This document shows, in pieces, positions 33,172-43,564 of a DNA stretch of 64,000 nt. This DNA is from Lachnospiraceae bacterium (GTDB taxonomy: Bacteria; Bacillota; Clostridia; Lachnospirales; Lachnospiraceae), in assembly GCA_910574195.1 (NCBI GenBank), contig CAJTBF010000001.1, forward strand, positions 248,001 through 312,000. The letters run 5' to 3'. Below the pieces are notes generated by a model. That model ran no database searches, was not told the origin of the DNA, and saw only the letters and a list, made by a program, of their open reading frames with translations. The translations under genes were made by a program, and so were the position numbers. Positions within the stretch are counted from its first letter, which is position 1. Each line of letters opens with the position of its first letter.

Positions 33172-34341
33172 TCATCCTCCTGCAGCCGTGTCCGGTACAA
33201 ATCGAATGGAACCGTCTGAAACACTGTAATTCTCCAGATGGAGAACCCCCGTCTGCCCTGCATATAATCCATTCATTTTTTCCAGGATCGGAGGAATCTG
33301 CGCCAGCTTTTCCGGAAATCCGCCGCTCCCAATCTGTGCCCGTATCCCGTTGAAATGGAGTGTAATTTCCGTCCCCGTGCAGGTAATCTTATCCGGAACC
33401 AGTTCCCTTTTTCCCAACAACTCTGTCAACATCCCGATCCCGGAGAACACTTCCTTATCCGTAATCGGAAGCACTTCTCCAAGACGTAGTTTCTCTGTTT
33501 CTATCTCCAGCCCTTCCACATAAGGTACCCCTTCTATCACATCCGGCGCCACCAGAGAAGCCACGCCCTTCCGGTCAAAATATAAAGACTGCTCCCGATA
33601 CTCGATCCTTCCTGCAAATACTTTTTCTTTTACCTGTACCTCCACTTTCCGAGGAGATCTCAACACCACTTTTACCTGCTCCACGGCCGGAGGCAGCTCC
33701 GCTTCCTTTTGATTGTACCGCCAGAGTACATAAAGGGAATTTCTGGAATAAGGATCCTGCCGCAGCCACTGCGTCACTTCCTGCTCCGTACAATACTGAT
33801 TTCCCGAAACAACGATTTGCCGTGTCTCAAACAGAAAAAGCAGCAGGCTTCCTATCGCGCCGATTCCCAAAATTCCGAAAAAGAACCTTGTCACATATCT
33901 CCATACAGATTTCCCGTGCTTCTTTTTTTCCCTCTTCCTGTCCGAATCCATCGAGTGTCTCTGCATCCCCTCCTGCGAAAAACGATCCGGGATTCGTCCT
34001 CCCCGGCCATTCTGCTCCGTATATCTCCTGCTGCTTCGATCCTCCCTGACATTTCCGTGGTTCTCTGCACCGCGCCGGTTCGCATTGCCTCTTTTCTTCA
34101 TCCTGTCCTGCCGGTGGGCATTCGTTCTCTGCTCTTCCCTGCCCTGCCGGTATGCATTCGTTCTTAACTCTTCCCTGCCCTGCCGGCCGGTACCTGCACG
34201 TCGGTACATATTGCTCTGTTCCACATGAACTTTTCTGTCCTCCGCACCGTGCCTGACTTTTCCTTCCGCTTTCCGTCCCGGATTTCTGCCATCGGAGCCT
34301 GCAAGGTTCTGCGGATGCACCGGACGTTCCTTTCCTGCCAT
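33172..34341 (-). CDS. divIB: Cell division protein FtsQ/DivIB with long basic cytoplasmic tail
   Basis: A single-pass divisome protein. Residues 1-145 are a very basic, Arg/Gln/Asn/Gly-rich cytoplasmic tail, far longer than usual. It includes three 12-residue repeats (RQGREELRTNAY, RQGREEQRTNAH, RQDRMKKRGNAN) encoded by a 36-bp tandem repeat. The membrane helix is FFFGILGIGAIGSLLLFLF, followed by a POTRA domain (RQIVVSGNQYCTEQEVTQWL) and the FtsQ/DivIB beta domain. It sits between ftsW and ftsZ. Confidence 0.92.
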   Translation of the reverse strand: MAGKERPVHPQNLAGSDGRNPGRKAEGKVRHGAEDRKVHVEQSNMYRRAGTGRQGREELRTNAYRQGREEQRTNAHRQDRMKKRGNANRRGAENHGNVREDRSSRRYTEQNGRGGRIPDRFSQEGMQRHSMDSDRKREKKKHGKSVWRYVTRFFFGILGIGAIGSLLLFLFETRQIVVSGNQYCTEQEVTQWLRQDPYSRNSLYVLWRYNQKEAELPPAVEQVKVVLRSPRKVEVQVKEKVFAGRIEYREQSLYFDRKGVASLVAPDVIEGVPYVEGLEIETEKLRLGEVLPITDKEVFSGIGMLTELLGKRELVPDKITCTGTEITLHFNGIRAQIGSGGFPEKLAQIPPILEKMNGLYAGQTGVLHLENYSVSDGSIRFVPDTAAGG

Positions 34342-34387
34342 GGACGTTCCTCCTAATTGTTTCCTCTGTTCCCGGAATCTGTTCTTT

Positions 34388-35539
34388 TTATTTTACCAGA
34401 TTTGACACACTTAGTACAAGCCCCATTTCCAGCAGCAAAAACAGCACCGAGGTTCCCCCGTAACTGATAAACGGCAACGTAATTCCTGTATTCGGAATGG
34501 TATTTGTGACAACCGCAATATTTAAAATCACCTGAATCATCATATGTGCCATAGCGCCGGAAGCAATCAATGCTCCCAACAGGTCTTTCGCATGAGTCGC
34601 AATTACAAATAAGCGCCAGATCAGAATCAAAAAAAGCAACACAATAAAGCTTGCGCCCACCAATCCCAGCTCTTCACAAATGATGGAAAAGATCATGTCA
34701 TTCTGCGCTTCCGGCAAAAATCCCAGCTTCTGCACACTTTCCCCCAGACCTCTCCCGAACAGTCCTCCGGAACCGATGGCATACAGACCCTGCAGTGTCT
34801 GATATCCCTTTTCATACTGCTCCGGATGTCTCCAAATTGCCAGCCGTTCCAGCCTGTAGCTTTCCAGGGCCAAAAACACACCCATAAATCCGACCGCCGC
34901 CACACCCATAAAAATAAACTGCGCATACTTTGGGCTTGCCACAAAAATCAAAACCGCCGCAATTCCCAGAATAATAATTGCCGTACTTAGATTACTGGCG
35001 CCCACCAAAGCGACAATCGGCAGCACCGGAATCATTACTTTCAACAAAGTACGTATTTTTCCCATTGTTTTTACATTTCCGGATACCAGGCAGGCCAGAA
35101 AGAAAATCAGGGCTACTTTCGCAAATTCTGACGGTTGAAACGAAACAGGGCCCAAAGACAACCATCTTTTGGACCCATTATACTCATCTCCTATCAACAT
35201 CACCGCAACCGACAGCGCAACCGCCGCCAGATATCCCAAATTTGCCAGCGGCATCCACTTGTGATAATCAATCCCGGCCACCAAAAACATTCCGGCCAGC
35301 CCAAGAGCCGTCGCAAACCCCTGCTTTTTCAAATAATAGAACGAATCATGAAATTTCACTTCTCCATTGTATGCACTGGTACTGTATAACAAAATCAATC
35401 CGATTCCCACCAAAAGAAGAATCACCGTCAGCATGGTATAATCATATTTCTTTTTTTCCTGTTCCGCCGGAGTGTCCGCTCCTTCGCGAGACCGTCCCCG
35501 GCTTCCTGACACACGGTATGCTCCCGCATACTTTGGCAT
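34388..35539 (-). CDS. ftsW: Peptidoglycan polymerase/SEDS protein FtsW
   Basis: The 383-residue SEDS protein has about ten membrane helices; it makes septal glycan strands with its partner class B transpeptidase. LLYSTSAYNG (early), GDEYNGSKRWLSLGPVSFQPSEFAKVALI (the family core) and PFISYGGTSVLFLLLEMGLVLSV (the C-terminal signature) are all present. The first 32 residues are polar and precede the membrane. Located murD-ftsW-ftsQ in the dcw order. Confidence 0.95.
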   Translation of the reverse strand: MPKYAGAYRVSGSRGRSREGADTPAEQEKKKYDYTMLTVILLLVGIGLILLYSTSAYNGEVKFHDSFYYLKKQGFATALGLAGMFLVAGIDYHKWMPLANLGYLAAVALSVAVMLIGDEYNGSKRWLSLGPVSFQPSEFAKVALIFFLACLVSGNVKTMGKIRTLLKVMIPVLPIVALVGASNLSTAIIILGIAAVLIFVASPKYAQFIFMGVAAVGFMGVFLALESYRLERLAIWRHPEQYEKGYQTLQGLYAIGSGGLFGRGLGESVQKLGFLPEAQNDMIFSIICEELGLVGASFIVLLFLILIWRLFVIATHAKDLLGALIASGAMAHMMIQVILNIAVVTNTIPNTGITLPFISYGGTSVLFLLLEMGLVLSVSNLVK

Positions 35540-35574
35540 ACAAATTCACTCCTTATATCCTGGTTTCATTCTTC

Positions 35575-36996
35575 TCATCCCTGTCCGCTCTGAGCAAACC
35601 GTAATACAAGTTCTTTGAATTTCTCTCCCCGTTCTTCATAATTCTTAAACATCCCCCAGCTTGCGCAGGCCGGAGACAGCAGCACCGCATCTCCCGGCTT
35701 TGCAAACTTCACGCAAACTTTCACTGCTTCCTCAAAAGAATCCACCAGAATGGTTTCTTCAAAGCCAAGGCGCTGCGCTGTCGCAGCAATCTTTTCCCTG
35801 GTCGCACCGACCAATACCAGCTTTTTCACCTTTCCGTCAAACGCCCGGATCCATTCTTCATAAGAGGAACCTTTGTCATACCCGCCGCCAATCAGAAGTG
35901 TGGGGCGATTCATTGCCTGAATTCCCCGGATCGCCGCGTCCGGATTGGTTCCTTTCGAGTCGTTGTAATATGCCACGCCATCGATTTCTTTCACAAATTC
36001 AATCCGATGTTCGACACCTTGAAACTCCCGAATCACCTTCCGTATAATCGAAAGCGGAACCCCATAAGCCGCAGCCATAGCCACGGCAGCCATCACATTC
36101 TCATAATTATGCGTTCCCAAAAGCTGTAACTCTTCCAGGCGGCAGATCACTTCGGGCCGGACATCCCGATAAATGATCTTTCCGTCTTCCAGATAGATCC
36201 CTCTTTCCAGTTTACGCCTGCTGCTGAAATATAGAACCTTCGTTTTTAAATTTTCTCCAAACTTTCTTGTCACCTCATCCTCATAATTGAGCACACAGGT
36301 ATCTTCCTCCGTCTGGTTCTTCGAAATATTTTCTTTTGCGGCAATATAAGCCTCCATCGTATGATGGCGGTTCAAATGGTCCGGCGTAATGTTCAAAATC
36401 GCACTTACTTTCGGACGAAACGTATGTATGGTCTCCAGCTGAAAGCTGCTCATCTCCGCCACAACCACCGATTCCGGTACGGTCTCCGGCGCCGCCTGGG
36501 TATAAGGATTTCCAATATTCCCTACCACATATACCGAATCCTTGTATTGTTTCATAATTTCACCCAGCAGCGTGGTAGTCGTGGTCTTTCCGTTGGTCCC
36601 GGTAATGGCCAGCACATCTCCCTGTCCATATACATAGGCAAGCTCCACTTCCCCCCAGATTGGAATCTGCATCTCTTCCATTTTTTTCACAATGGGAAGA
36701 TCCGTCGGCACTCCCGGGCTGATCACCACCAGCTCCAGCGTATCCAGTACCTCTTCCGGAAATGCGCCCAGCACCACCTGAACCCGTCCCGGTTTTTCCC
36801 CGGAAGAATCCTCTGATACGTCCGAACTCTCTGCCCCGACGCTTTCCAACATCTCTGCTTTCAGAATTGCCGTATCCAACGCCTCATTCTGGTCATAGAG
36901 AATCACCTCTGCGCCTTCTCCAAGCAGCATCCTGCCTGCACCCACTCCGCTGATTCCCGATCCAAACACCAATACCTGCTTTCCGCTGACTTCCAT
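35575..36996 (-). CDS. murD: UDP-N-acetylmuramoyl-L-alanine--D-glutamate ligase
   Basis: Adds D-Glu to UDP-MurNAc-Ala in the cytoplasm. Motifs: an N-terminal nucleotide-sugar-binding Rossmann loop GSGISGVGAG, the ATP loop ITGTNGKTTTTTLL, the central NITPDHLNRH, EHRIEFV, NDSKGTNPDA and SPACASWGMFKNYEERGEKF. I choose ATG 36996 (473 residues), placed after GGGGGT; an ATG at 37002 overlapping the mraY stop is equally in frame. An inserted acidic stretch near ESSDVSEDSSGEKPG around residues 50-65 is not usual. Confidence 0.96.
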   Translation of the reverse strand: MEVSGKQVLVFGSGISGVGAGRMLLGEGAEVILYDQNEALDTAILKAEMLESVGAESSDVSEDSSGEKPGRVQVVLGAFPEEVLDTLELVVISPGVPTDLPIVKKMEEMQIPIWGEVELAYVYGQGDVLAITGTNGKTTTTTLLGEIMKQYKDSVYVVGNIGNPYTQAAPETVPESVVVAEMSSFQLETIHTFRPKVSAILNITPDHLNRHHTMEAYIAAKENISKNQTEEDTCVLNYEDEVTRKFGENLKTKVLYFSSRRKLERGIYLEDGKIIYRDVRPEVICRLEELQLLGTHNYENVMAAVAMAAAYGVPLSIIRKVIREFQGVEHRIEFVKEIDGVAYYNDSKGTNPDAAIRGIQAMNRPTLLIGGGYDKGSSYEEWIRAFDGKVKKLVLVGATREKIAATAQRLGFEETILVDSFEEAVKVCVKFAKPGDAVLLSPACASWGMFKNYEERGEKFKELVLRFAQSGQG

Positions 36997-36998
36997 AC

Positions 36999-37955
36999 TC
37001 ATACCCCCATCAATGCAATCAGGCACAAAACGGCCGTTGTAATGGAAAACACTGCAACCACCCGCGTCTCTGACCATCCACTCAACTCAAAATGATGATG
37101 GATCGGCGCCATCTTGAAAAAACGTTTTCCGCCCGTCTTCTTAAAATATGTTACCTGTATGATCACCGAAACCACCTCTGCCACATAAATCAAACCGACG
37201 ATCACAATAAACAGCGGCATCTGCATCATGTAGGCCGTCCCTGCCACAAAACCACCCAGCGCCAGAGAGCCGGTATCTCCCATAAACACACTGGCCGGAT
37301 ACACATTAAACAGAAGGAATCCCATCAGTGCGCCCACCACGGCACAGGTAATCGGTTCAATGCCGCTTTTGCTTCCGATGGCCACCACGGTAAAAAAAGT
37401 AGCCACAAGCACCGTCACGCTGGATGCCAGTCCGTCCAGTCCGTCGGTAAAATTGGTTCCGTTCACGGTCCCGATCACAGCCACAAACAAAAGCGGAACC
37501 GCCGCCCAGCCAATATCCCAGTACATTCCCCCGGAAAAGGGGACCAGAAGCGTCAACGGAATCTTTGCAATCCGTACAAGGTAGAATGCAAAAACCGCCG
37601 TCACAATGATCTGCAGCGCCATCTTCTGTCCCGGAAATAATCCGTCGGAACGTTTCATCACCACTTTCAGATAGTCGTCCAGAAATCCGATCAGTCCAAA
37701 CCCCGCGGTCAAAAACAGCACGGGAATAATCTTTGGATATTCTTTTACATACAGCAAAGACGTGATGACCACACTTCCCAGAATGATCACACCGCCCATG
37801 GTCGGTGTACCTGCTTTCTTTAAATGGGACTGTACCCCTTCCACACGTTCTGTCTGTCCTACCTTTAGTTTTCTAAGAAAAGGAATCACTACCGGTCCCA
37901 TGATCAAACTCAATACAAAGGAAATCAATACCGGTATTACTACCTGATTCTCCAT
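36999..37955 (-). CDS. mraY: Phospho-N-acetylmuramoyl-pentapeptide transferase
   Basis: Makes lipid I on the inner membrane face. The 318-residue protein has about ten helices, with KKAGTPTMGG, the catalytic FLDDYLK, NGTNFTDGLDGLAS and KMAPIHHHFELSGWSE, all MraY hallmarks. It ends in the immediate vicinity of the murD start (stop and start only a few bases apart), so the two are translationally coupled. Confidence 0.97.
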   Translation of the reverse strand: MENQVVIPVLISFVLSLIMGPVVIPFLRKLKVGQTERVEGVQSHLKKAGTPTMGGVIILGSVVITSLLYVKEYPKIIPVLFLTAGFGLIGFLDDYLKVVMKRSDGLFPGQKMALQIIVTAVFAFYLVRIAKIPLTLLVPFSGGMYWDIGWAAVPLLFVAVIGTVNGTNFTDGLDGLASSVTVLVATFFTVVAIGSKSGIEPITCAVVGALMGFLLFNVYPASVFMGDTGSLALGGFVAGTAYMMQMPLFIVIVGLIYVAEVVSVIIQVTYFKKTGGKRFFKMAPIHHHFELSGWSETRVVAVFSITTAVLCLIALMGV

Positions 37956-38057
37956 ATATACACCTCACATCTCTTTTGTTTCATCTGTTACAGTATACCG
38001 CATCCTCATTGATTTTTCAATATGAACCATTTCCGCGGCGGCCATTCAAAGATATTA

Positions 38058-39800
38058 TTACTGTTCCGTCTTTTCTCCTACTGCCGTCCGTTCCATCCCC
38101 AGATACGGTAATACATTGTCATAAATACTGCGCAGAACCGGCGCCGCAATGGTCCCTCCGTAATAGATTCCCTGTGGATTATGAATTACGACCATCCCGA
38201 TGATCTGCGGATCGTCCGCCGGAGCAAATCCGATAAAAGAAGAAATATATTTATTGGCGCTGCGGGGCAGCGTCTGGGATGTGGCTGTCTTTCCACCGAT
38301 CCGGTATCCTTCAATATAAGCATTCTTCCCGGAGCCTTCCGCAACTACACTCTCCAAAAGCATTCGCATCGTAGCGGAAGTTTTCTCCGATACAATCCCG
38401 CTTTTCTCTTTATAGGAAAACTGTTTTTTTTCCGTTCCGTCCGTATTCAGAACTGCCATGCCCAGATGAGGGGTGATCCGTCTTCCTCCATTGACCAGGG
38501 AGCTGACCGTTGTCAGCATCTGAATTGGCGTGATTTGAAAGGACTGTCCAAACGTCATGGTCGCAAGTTCCACCGTACCAATATCTTCCTTCCGATGCAT
38601 GATCGTTCCCGCTTCCCCGGGAAGATCTACATTTGTCAGGCTTAACAGCCCGAACTGCTGAAAATATTCATAGAACCGATCGGAACCCAGCCGCAGTCCG
38701 ATATCAATAAATACAGGATTACAGGAATTCTGTATCCCCTGTACAAAGGTTTCCGCCCCGTGGCCGCCCACTTTATGGCACCGGATTTTCCGATCCTCCA
38801 CCATCCGGTATCCGGGACAGGAAAATGTATCGGTAAGACTGACCACGCCCTCTTCCAGACAGGCGGAGGAGGTAATGATCTTAAATGTGGACCCCGGCTC
38901 ATACGTATCATTGATACACCCGTTTCTCCACATCTGATTCAACAGGTCCTGCTTTTCTTCCTCCGTCACATTTCCCACTTCCTCTTGCAGTGTAAAAGGA
39001 TCGTTCAGATCAAATTCCGGCACATTGACCATGGCAAGGATTTCTCCGTTCTGCGGATTCATCAGAATGACCGAGACGCGGTCCGCCTGCTTTTCTTCCA
39101 GCGCTTTTTCCGCCGCCTGCTGGCAGAATGCCTGCATATTATAATCCAGGCTGATCTGCAGCGTGTCCCCTCTCACCGGTTCCACACGGTCCTCCGCCAC
39201 GCCTTCCAGTTCAATTCCTCTGGCGTCCGTCACCGTCAGAATGGTTCCGTTCTGCCCTTTCAGTTCATCCTCATACTTTACCTCTAACCCGATAATCCCC
39301 TGGTTATCTCCACCTGTAAAACCAAGGACCTTTGACGCCACCTCGCCATAAGGATAGAAACGTCTGAAATCTTCGTCCACTTTGACTCCTGCCAGATTAT
39401 AATCCCGGATGCGGTCCCCCACTTCCTTTTCCACATTGGTCTTTACTTTTTCCATGGAGGATACTTTTTCCACTCTTCTTCGTACTGTCTCCTCGTCCAG
39501 TTCCAGCTCTTTTGACAACACGGCGATCACCTGCTGTGGTTCCTGGATCTGGCTATGGATGACGGAAATCGTACAAACCGTCTTATTGGTCGCCAGTACC
39601 ACACCGTTTCTGTCCACAATTTCCCCACGGGCCGCTTTAATCTCCCGTTCTCTTTCGTGAAGCGCCTCTGCCTTTTTCTGATAATATGCTGCATCAAAAA
39701 TCATCAGATAAGTCAGTCTTCCAATCAGGCCGAGAATCGTAATAAAAGCCACACCGAATACTACCAGTATTTTTTTCTTATTATATGTCTTATTCTTCAT
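38058..39800 (-). CDS. Class B penicillin-binding transpeptidase (FtsI/SpoVD type), KTA variant
   Basis: The 580-residue bitopic transpeptidase has an N-terminal helix (ILVVFGVAFITILGLIG), a PBP dimer domain with RGEIVDRNGVVLATN, and the penicillin-binding domain: S304TFK307, S359CN and, where KTG is nearly universal, K504TA in GGKTATSQTLPRS. There is no PASTA domain. Together with the next gene upstream it makes a pair as in clostridia with FtsI and SpoVD. Which is vegetative and which sporulation-specific cannot be told from sequence alone; adjacency to mraY suggests spoVD position. Confidence 0.9.
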   Translation of the reverse strand: MKNKTYNKKKILVVFGVAFITILGLIGRLTYLMIFDAAYYQKKAEALHEREREIKAARGEIVDRNGVVLATNKTVCTISVIHSQIQEPQQVIAVLSKELELDEETVRRRVEKVSSMEKVKTNVEKEVGDRIRDYNLAGVKVDEDFRRFYPYGEVASKVLGFTGGDNQGIIGLEVKYEDELKGQNGTILTVTDARGIELEGVAEDRVEPVRGDTLQISLDYNMQAFCQQAAEKALEEKQADRVSVILMNPQNGEILAMVNVPEFDLNDPFTLQEEVGNVTEEEKQDLLNQMWRNGCINDTYEPGSTFKIITSSACLEEGVVSLTDTFSCPGYRMVEDRKIRCHKVGGHGAETFVQGIQNSCNPVFIDIGLRLGSDRFYEYFQQFGLLSLTNVDLPGEAGTIMHRKEDIGTVELATMTFGQSFQITPIQMLTTVSSLVNGGRRITPHLGMAVLNTDGTEKKQFSYKEKSGIVSEKTSATMRMLLESVVAEGSGKNAYIEGYRIGGKTATSQTLPRSANKYISSFIGFAPADDPQIIGMVVIHNPQGIYYGGTIAAPVLRSIYDNVLPYLGMERTAVGEKTEQ

Positions 39801-39880
39801 AGAAAAACCTTACAAAAGACATTTTTATAACATATTATCTGTCCTGTAAGGTTATGCCTGTTCCTTCCGGAATGCATAGT

Positions 39881-41905
39881 TCACTCCGCCGGGATTCCTG
39901 TGGCCCAGCTATCCAGATCCGGCGTATACTCCTCGTCCAAATACGGCCCGTCTTCATAAGCATAGGGATCCGCGTAATCCATCCCATAATCCACATATTC
40001 TTCGGAGATTGGTTCCGCCACCTCTGGTTCTGCCTGCGCACCGCCGGGATCTGCCGCCTCCGTCATCGAAATACTCAGATAAGGAAACGTCTGTTCCATG
40101 ATCTTCCGGGACAATTCCAATACATACTGACTTAAGGACTGGTCTGCCACATTGGGCCGGTCAATGACCACATAGAGTACCACTTCCGGATTCTCCAACG
40201 GTGCGCAGCCGATAAAGGACAGCAGATACTGTTCATTACCCCGGGGAAGTTTTTCCGCCGTTCCGGTCTTCGCACCGATATCATACCCCGGTACGGCCGC
40301 CGGTTTTCCGGTTCCATATTCCATGACGGCGCGCAGATATGGTTTCAATTTTTCGGAAGTTTCCGCGGAAACTGTCTTGCGCAGCATAACCGGATCTTTC
40401 GTCTCAATGACTTTCCCATCCTCATCCTGAATCTGTTTTACCACATGCGGTTCATAATAATACCCTCCATTTACCAGAGAGCAGAAAGCCGCCGCCATCT
40501 GTGTCATCGTCACATTAAAGCTCTGACCAAACGAGCAGGTCGCCAGATCCACATCCTTCATATTCTCTGCTGTATACAGTAGTTCTCTGGTATAAGCTTC
40601 CCCCGGAAGATCTATCCCGGTATATTCTCCAAATCCAAACACATGCTGATACCGGATAAAATTTTCCACTCCGATACTCTCTGCCATGTGCATCAATCCC
40701 ACATTACAGGAATAGGCAACACAATCCTGCACACTCACCGGGCCGTGTCCGGTCTTTAAATGACAATAAATATCATAGTCTCCCACATGCAGCATCCCGC
40801 CGCACATATATCCCTCTTCTCCGGAGAGTGTTCCTGTCTCCAGGCCGGCCGCCACCGTAAAGGGCTTCATCGTGGAACCGGGTTCATAAGCATCGCTGAC
40901 ACAGAAATTTCTCCATACCTGATTCATGGCATCCAGCTTCTGCTCCTCCGTCATCCCGCTCCATGTCTCTTCCGAATACAAAAAAGACAAATCTCTTGGA
41001 TTGTTCAGGTCAAAATTGGGATAGGATGCTTCCGCCAGAATCTCCCCCGTATTGGGATTCATCATGATAACCGCCGTATGATCGCTTCCCTGTTCTCCCG
41101 GACGCACCTCGCCTGCATGTGCCTGATTAAATTCCAGAATGCATTGTTCCACCATACTCTGCAAAGTAACATCGATCGTAGACACCACCGTATTTCCATT
41201 CTTTGCCGCTTTTACGGTTCGTTCCAGGGACGCGTCCTCGTTAAAATACCCGTACTCCCGCCCGTCCGTTCCGTTTAATATCTCGTCATAGGCGCTTTCA
41301 ATTCCGATGATGCCCTCATTTCCGTTTACCGAAAAGCCTACCACATTACTTGCCAGTGTACGGTAAGGATAATTCCGTCTGTAATCTTCCTCCAGCCAGA
41401 CGCCTTTCACATGCGGATAACGTTTTGTATCCTCCTTCAACGCTTTGAATTCCTGCGCTTTTTCATAACTGATCTCTTTCGCGAGAATTTCATACTGGCT
41501 TTCGGGCCGTTCCTGTATCACCTGCCGGATTGTCTCTTCCGCAATTCCAAAACATTCCGTTAGAATCCTTATGGTATCTTCTTCATATTTTTTTTCTTCT
41601 GACTGCATCACCAGAACATCCAGGATCACATTATATACACGTTCGCTTGTCGCCATCTTGGTTCCGTTGCAATCCACAATATCCCCGCGCTTATATGGGA
41701 TCACCCGGCTGTCGTACTGCTGCTGCGCCAGAACAATCTTCGTATATCCGCTTCCCTTTGACGCATTGATATAAGTAATCTTTCCGACCAAAGCAATAAA
41801 AGCCAGTATGACCACCATAAAGACCAATACCAGCTTCTCCTGCATTCTCTTTGGAAATTTTTTCGTTAAAAATTCAAATCTATTTCTACGTTTTCTAACT
41901 GCCAT
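39881..41905 (-). CDS. Class B penicillin-binding transpeptidase (FtsI/PBP2B type)
   Basis: The 674-residue protein is the septal or paralogous partner of the gene downstream. Basic N-terminus, helix LVLVFMVVILAFIALVG, dimer domain (KRGDIVDCNGTKMATS), then EPGSTMK, YSCN and the normal GAKTGTAEKLPRG. The C-terminal 50 residues are acidic and Tyr/Asp/Pro-rich. I place the start at ATG 41905 (MAVRKRRNR) ten bases after the upstream ftsL stop, following AAGGACGG; a longer frame would overlap ftsL. Confidence 0.9.
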   Translation of the reverse strand: MAVRKRRNRFEFLTKKFPKRMQEKLVLVFMVVILAFIALVGKITYINASKGSGYTKIVLAQQQYDSRVIPYKRGDIVDCNGTKMATSERVYNVILDVLVMQSEEKKYEEDTIRILTECFGIAEETIRQVIQERPESQYEILAKEISYEKAQEFKALKEDTKRYPHVKGVWLEEDYRRNYPYRTLASNVVGFSVNGNEGIIGIESAYDEILNGTDGREYGYFNEDASLERTVKAAKNGNTVVSTIDVTLQSMVEQCILEFNQAHAGEVRPGEQGSDHTAVIMMNPNTGEILAEASYPNFDLNNPRDLSFLYSEETWSGMTEEQKLDAMNQVWRNFCVSDAYEPGSTMKPFTVAAGLETGTLSGEEGYMCGGMLHVGDYDIYCHLKTGHGPVSVQDCVAYSCNVGLMHMAESIGVENFIRYQHVFGFGEYTGIDLPGEAYTRELLYTAENMKDVDLATCSFGQSFNVTMTQMAAAFCSLVNGGYYYEPHVVKQIQDEDGKVIETKDPVMLRKTVSAETSEKLKPYLRAVMEYGTGKPAAVPGYDIGAKTGTAEKLPRGNEQYLLSFIGCAPLENPEVVLYVVIDRPNVADQSLSQYVLELSRKIMEQTFPYLSISMTEAADPGGAQAEPEVAEPISEEYVDYGMDYADPYAYEDGPYLDEEYTPDLDSWATGIPAE

Positions 41906-41915
41906 CTGTCCGTCC

Positions 41916-42458
41916 TTACTCTGCCGGATTTCCTGACTTCGCCAGAACACCATTCTCCGGAATCCTGTTATACTGCTTCACACTGTCGCCGACGGGGCTT
42001 TCATAAGACACCACGCTCCCCTGCGCCGCATAGACCATCCCCAGTTCGTTGACCGCTCTGTCTCTGACAGTATCCAGATTCACGGAATCTTCTGCGGCCT
42101 GATAAGCCGCATTGTTTTCTTCCGTCAGCTCCGCAAGCTCCCTTTGCAGCGTCGTAATATTCTCCGATCTGCTGACAGTCTCCGACTGCAGCCTCAAATA
42201 CAGAAAACACAATACCACGGCGCAGATCGCCGCACCGGCCAGAAATACTGCATACGCCGTATTGATGTGCAAAGCTTTTTTTCGGTTCTTCTGAACCTGA
42301 CGGCTTGTCGTTTTTTCATGTACCGTTTCCCCTTCCGGCACATATCTGGGCAGAACTTCCGGCTGTCTTACGATATTCCCATATACATACGCCTGTTCTT
42401 CCCTACTGCTTTGGTATCTATGATACGTTCTTCTTCCGTAACCTGCATATGCTGCCAT
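41916..42458 (-). CDS. ftsL: FtsL-type cell division protein
   Basis: The 180-residue bitopic protein has a basic, Tyr/Arg-rich cytoplasmic N-terminus (1-68), one helix (AVFLAGAAICAVVLCFLYLRL) and an extracellular leucine-zipper-like coiled coil (SENITTLQRELAELTEENNAAYQ), ending RAVNELGMVYAAQGSVVSY, the typical FtsL/DivIC end. It lies between rsmH and the first transpeptidase, the standard ftsL slot. Confidence 0.88.
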   Translation of the reverse strand: MAAYAGYGRRTYHRYQSSREEQAYVYGNIVRQPEVLPRYVPEGETVHEKTTSRQVQKNRKKALHINTAYAVFLAGAAICAVVLCFLYLRLQSETVSRSENITTLQRELAELTEENNAAYQAAEDSVNLDTVRDRAVNELGMVYAAQGSVVSYESPVGDSVKQYNRIPENGVLAKSGNPAE

Positions 42459-42543
42459 AGGCCCTATGCCCCTTTCTTTTTACCGGTTGCTCCCACTCCG
42501 GTAAATCTATTTTATATACTCCGACTGTTTTAGAAAAGGCCCC

Positions 42544-43503
42544 TTACACCTTTCCTCCGCTGCGAACCTCACACCGTTCAAACACCCGCAGCCTGGCACT
42601 TTTTGAACGACGGTTCTTCTCCAATTCCTCCTCCCCAGGAAGAACCGGCTTTTTTGTCACCACTTTCCCCTTTGAGATCTTCCCGCAGACACATACAGGA
42701 AAATGGCTTGGACAAATACACGGATTTTCCAGTTTCCGAAACGTGCTTTTCACAATCCGGTCCTCTAGTGAATGAAAGGTAATGATACAGATTCTTCCGC
42801 CAGGATTCAACAGATCAATCATTGTCTCCAACGTTCCCTGTAACACTTCAAGCTCTCGATTTAACTCAATCCGAAGCGCCTGAAACGTCCGCTTGGACGG
42901 GTGCCCGGATGCTTTCCTGATCTTCATCGGAATCGCATGCCGAATCACCTCGTTCAACTGTTCTGTCGTCTCGATCGGCGTCTGCTCTCGTTCCATTACG
43001 ATATACTTCGCAATATTCTTCGCAAATCTGTCCTCTCCATAATCCCGAATCACACGATATAAATCCGCTTCACTGTAGGAATTGACAATATCTTTTGCCG
43101 TCTTATGCCCTCTCTGATCCATACGCATGTCCAACGGCGCATTCAGCCGGTAGGAAAATCCCCGTTCCGGCGTATCCAATTGATAGGAAGACACGCCAAG
43201 ATCAAGTACAATCCCATCCACTCTCTCAATTCCAATCTCTTCCAGACGCAGTTTCATCTCACAATAATTACTCCGAATCATTGTGACCTTCTCCCCGAAA
43301 CCGCGCAGACGTTCTCCGGCTGCCGCAATCGCAGCCGCGTCCTGGTCTATTCCAATAAATCTCCCCTGATCATTCAGATGCTCACACACTGCAAAGGCAT
43401 GTCCTCCTCCTCCCAGTGTGGCATCCACGTAGACACCGTCCGGTTTTATCCTTAGATTGTCCACTGTTTCTTTCAATAACACCGAAGTGTGCTGAAATGC
43501 CAT
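42544..43503 (-). CDS. rsmH: 16S rRNA (cytosine-1402-N4)-methyltransferase
   Basis: The 319-residue product opens [17 protein letters not shown], then the AdoMet site [35 protein letters not shown], and the C-terminal [12 protein letters not shown] plus Cys-rich [15 protein letters not shown]. It methylates C1402 in the ribosomal P site. I use ATG 43503 after GGGAGG; an open frame extends 62 residues further upstream but carries no family sequence. Second gene of the dcw cluster. Confidence 0.97.
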   Translation of the reverse strand: MAFQHTSVLLKETVDNLRIKPDGVYVDATLGGGGHAFAVCEHLNDQGRFIGIDQDAAAIAAAGERLRGFGEKVTMIRSNYCEMKLRLEEIGIERVDGIVLDLGVSSYQLDTPERGFSYRLNAPLDMRMDQRGHKTAKDIVNSYSEADLYRVIRDYGEDRFAKNIAKYIVMEREQTPIETTEQLNEVIRHAIPMKIRKASGHPSKRTFQALRIELNRELEVLQGTLETMIDLLNPGGRICIITFHSLEDRIVKSTFRKLENPCICPSHFPVCVCGKISKGKVVTKKPVLPGEEELEKNRRSKSARLRVFERCEVRSGGKV

Positions 43504-43564
43504 TCTATCCTCCCTTTTTGTCTGCCGGAAAACCTCCGGTATCCGTCTTCTTTTTTCTCCCGTA

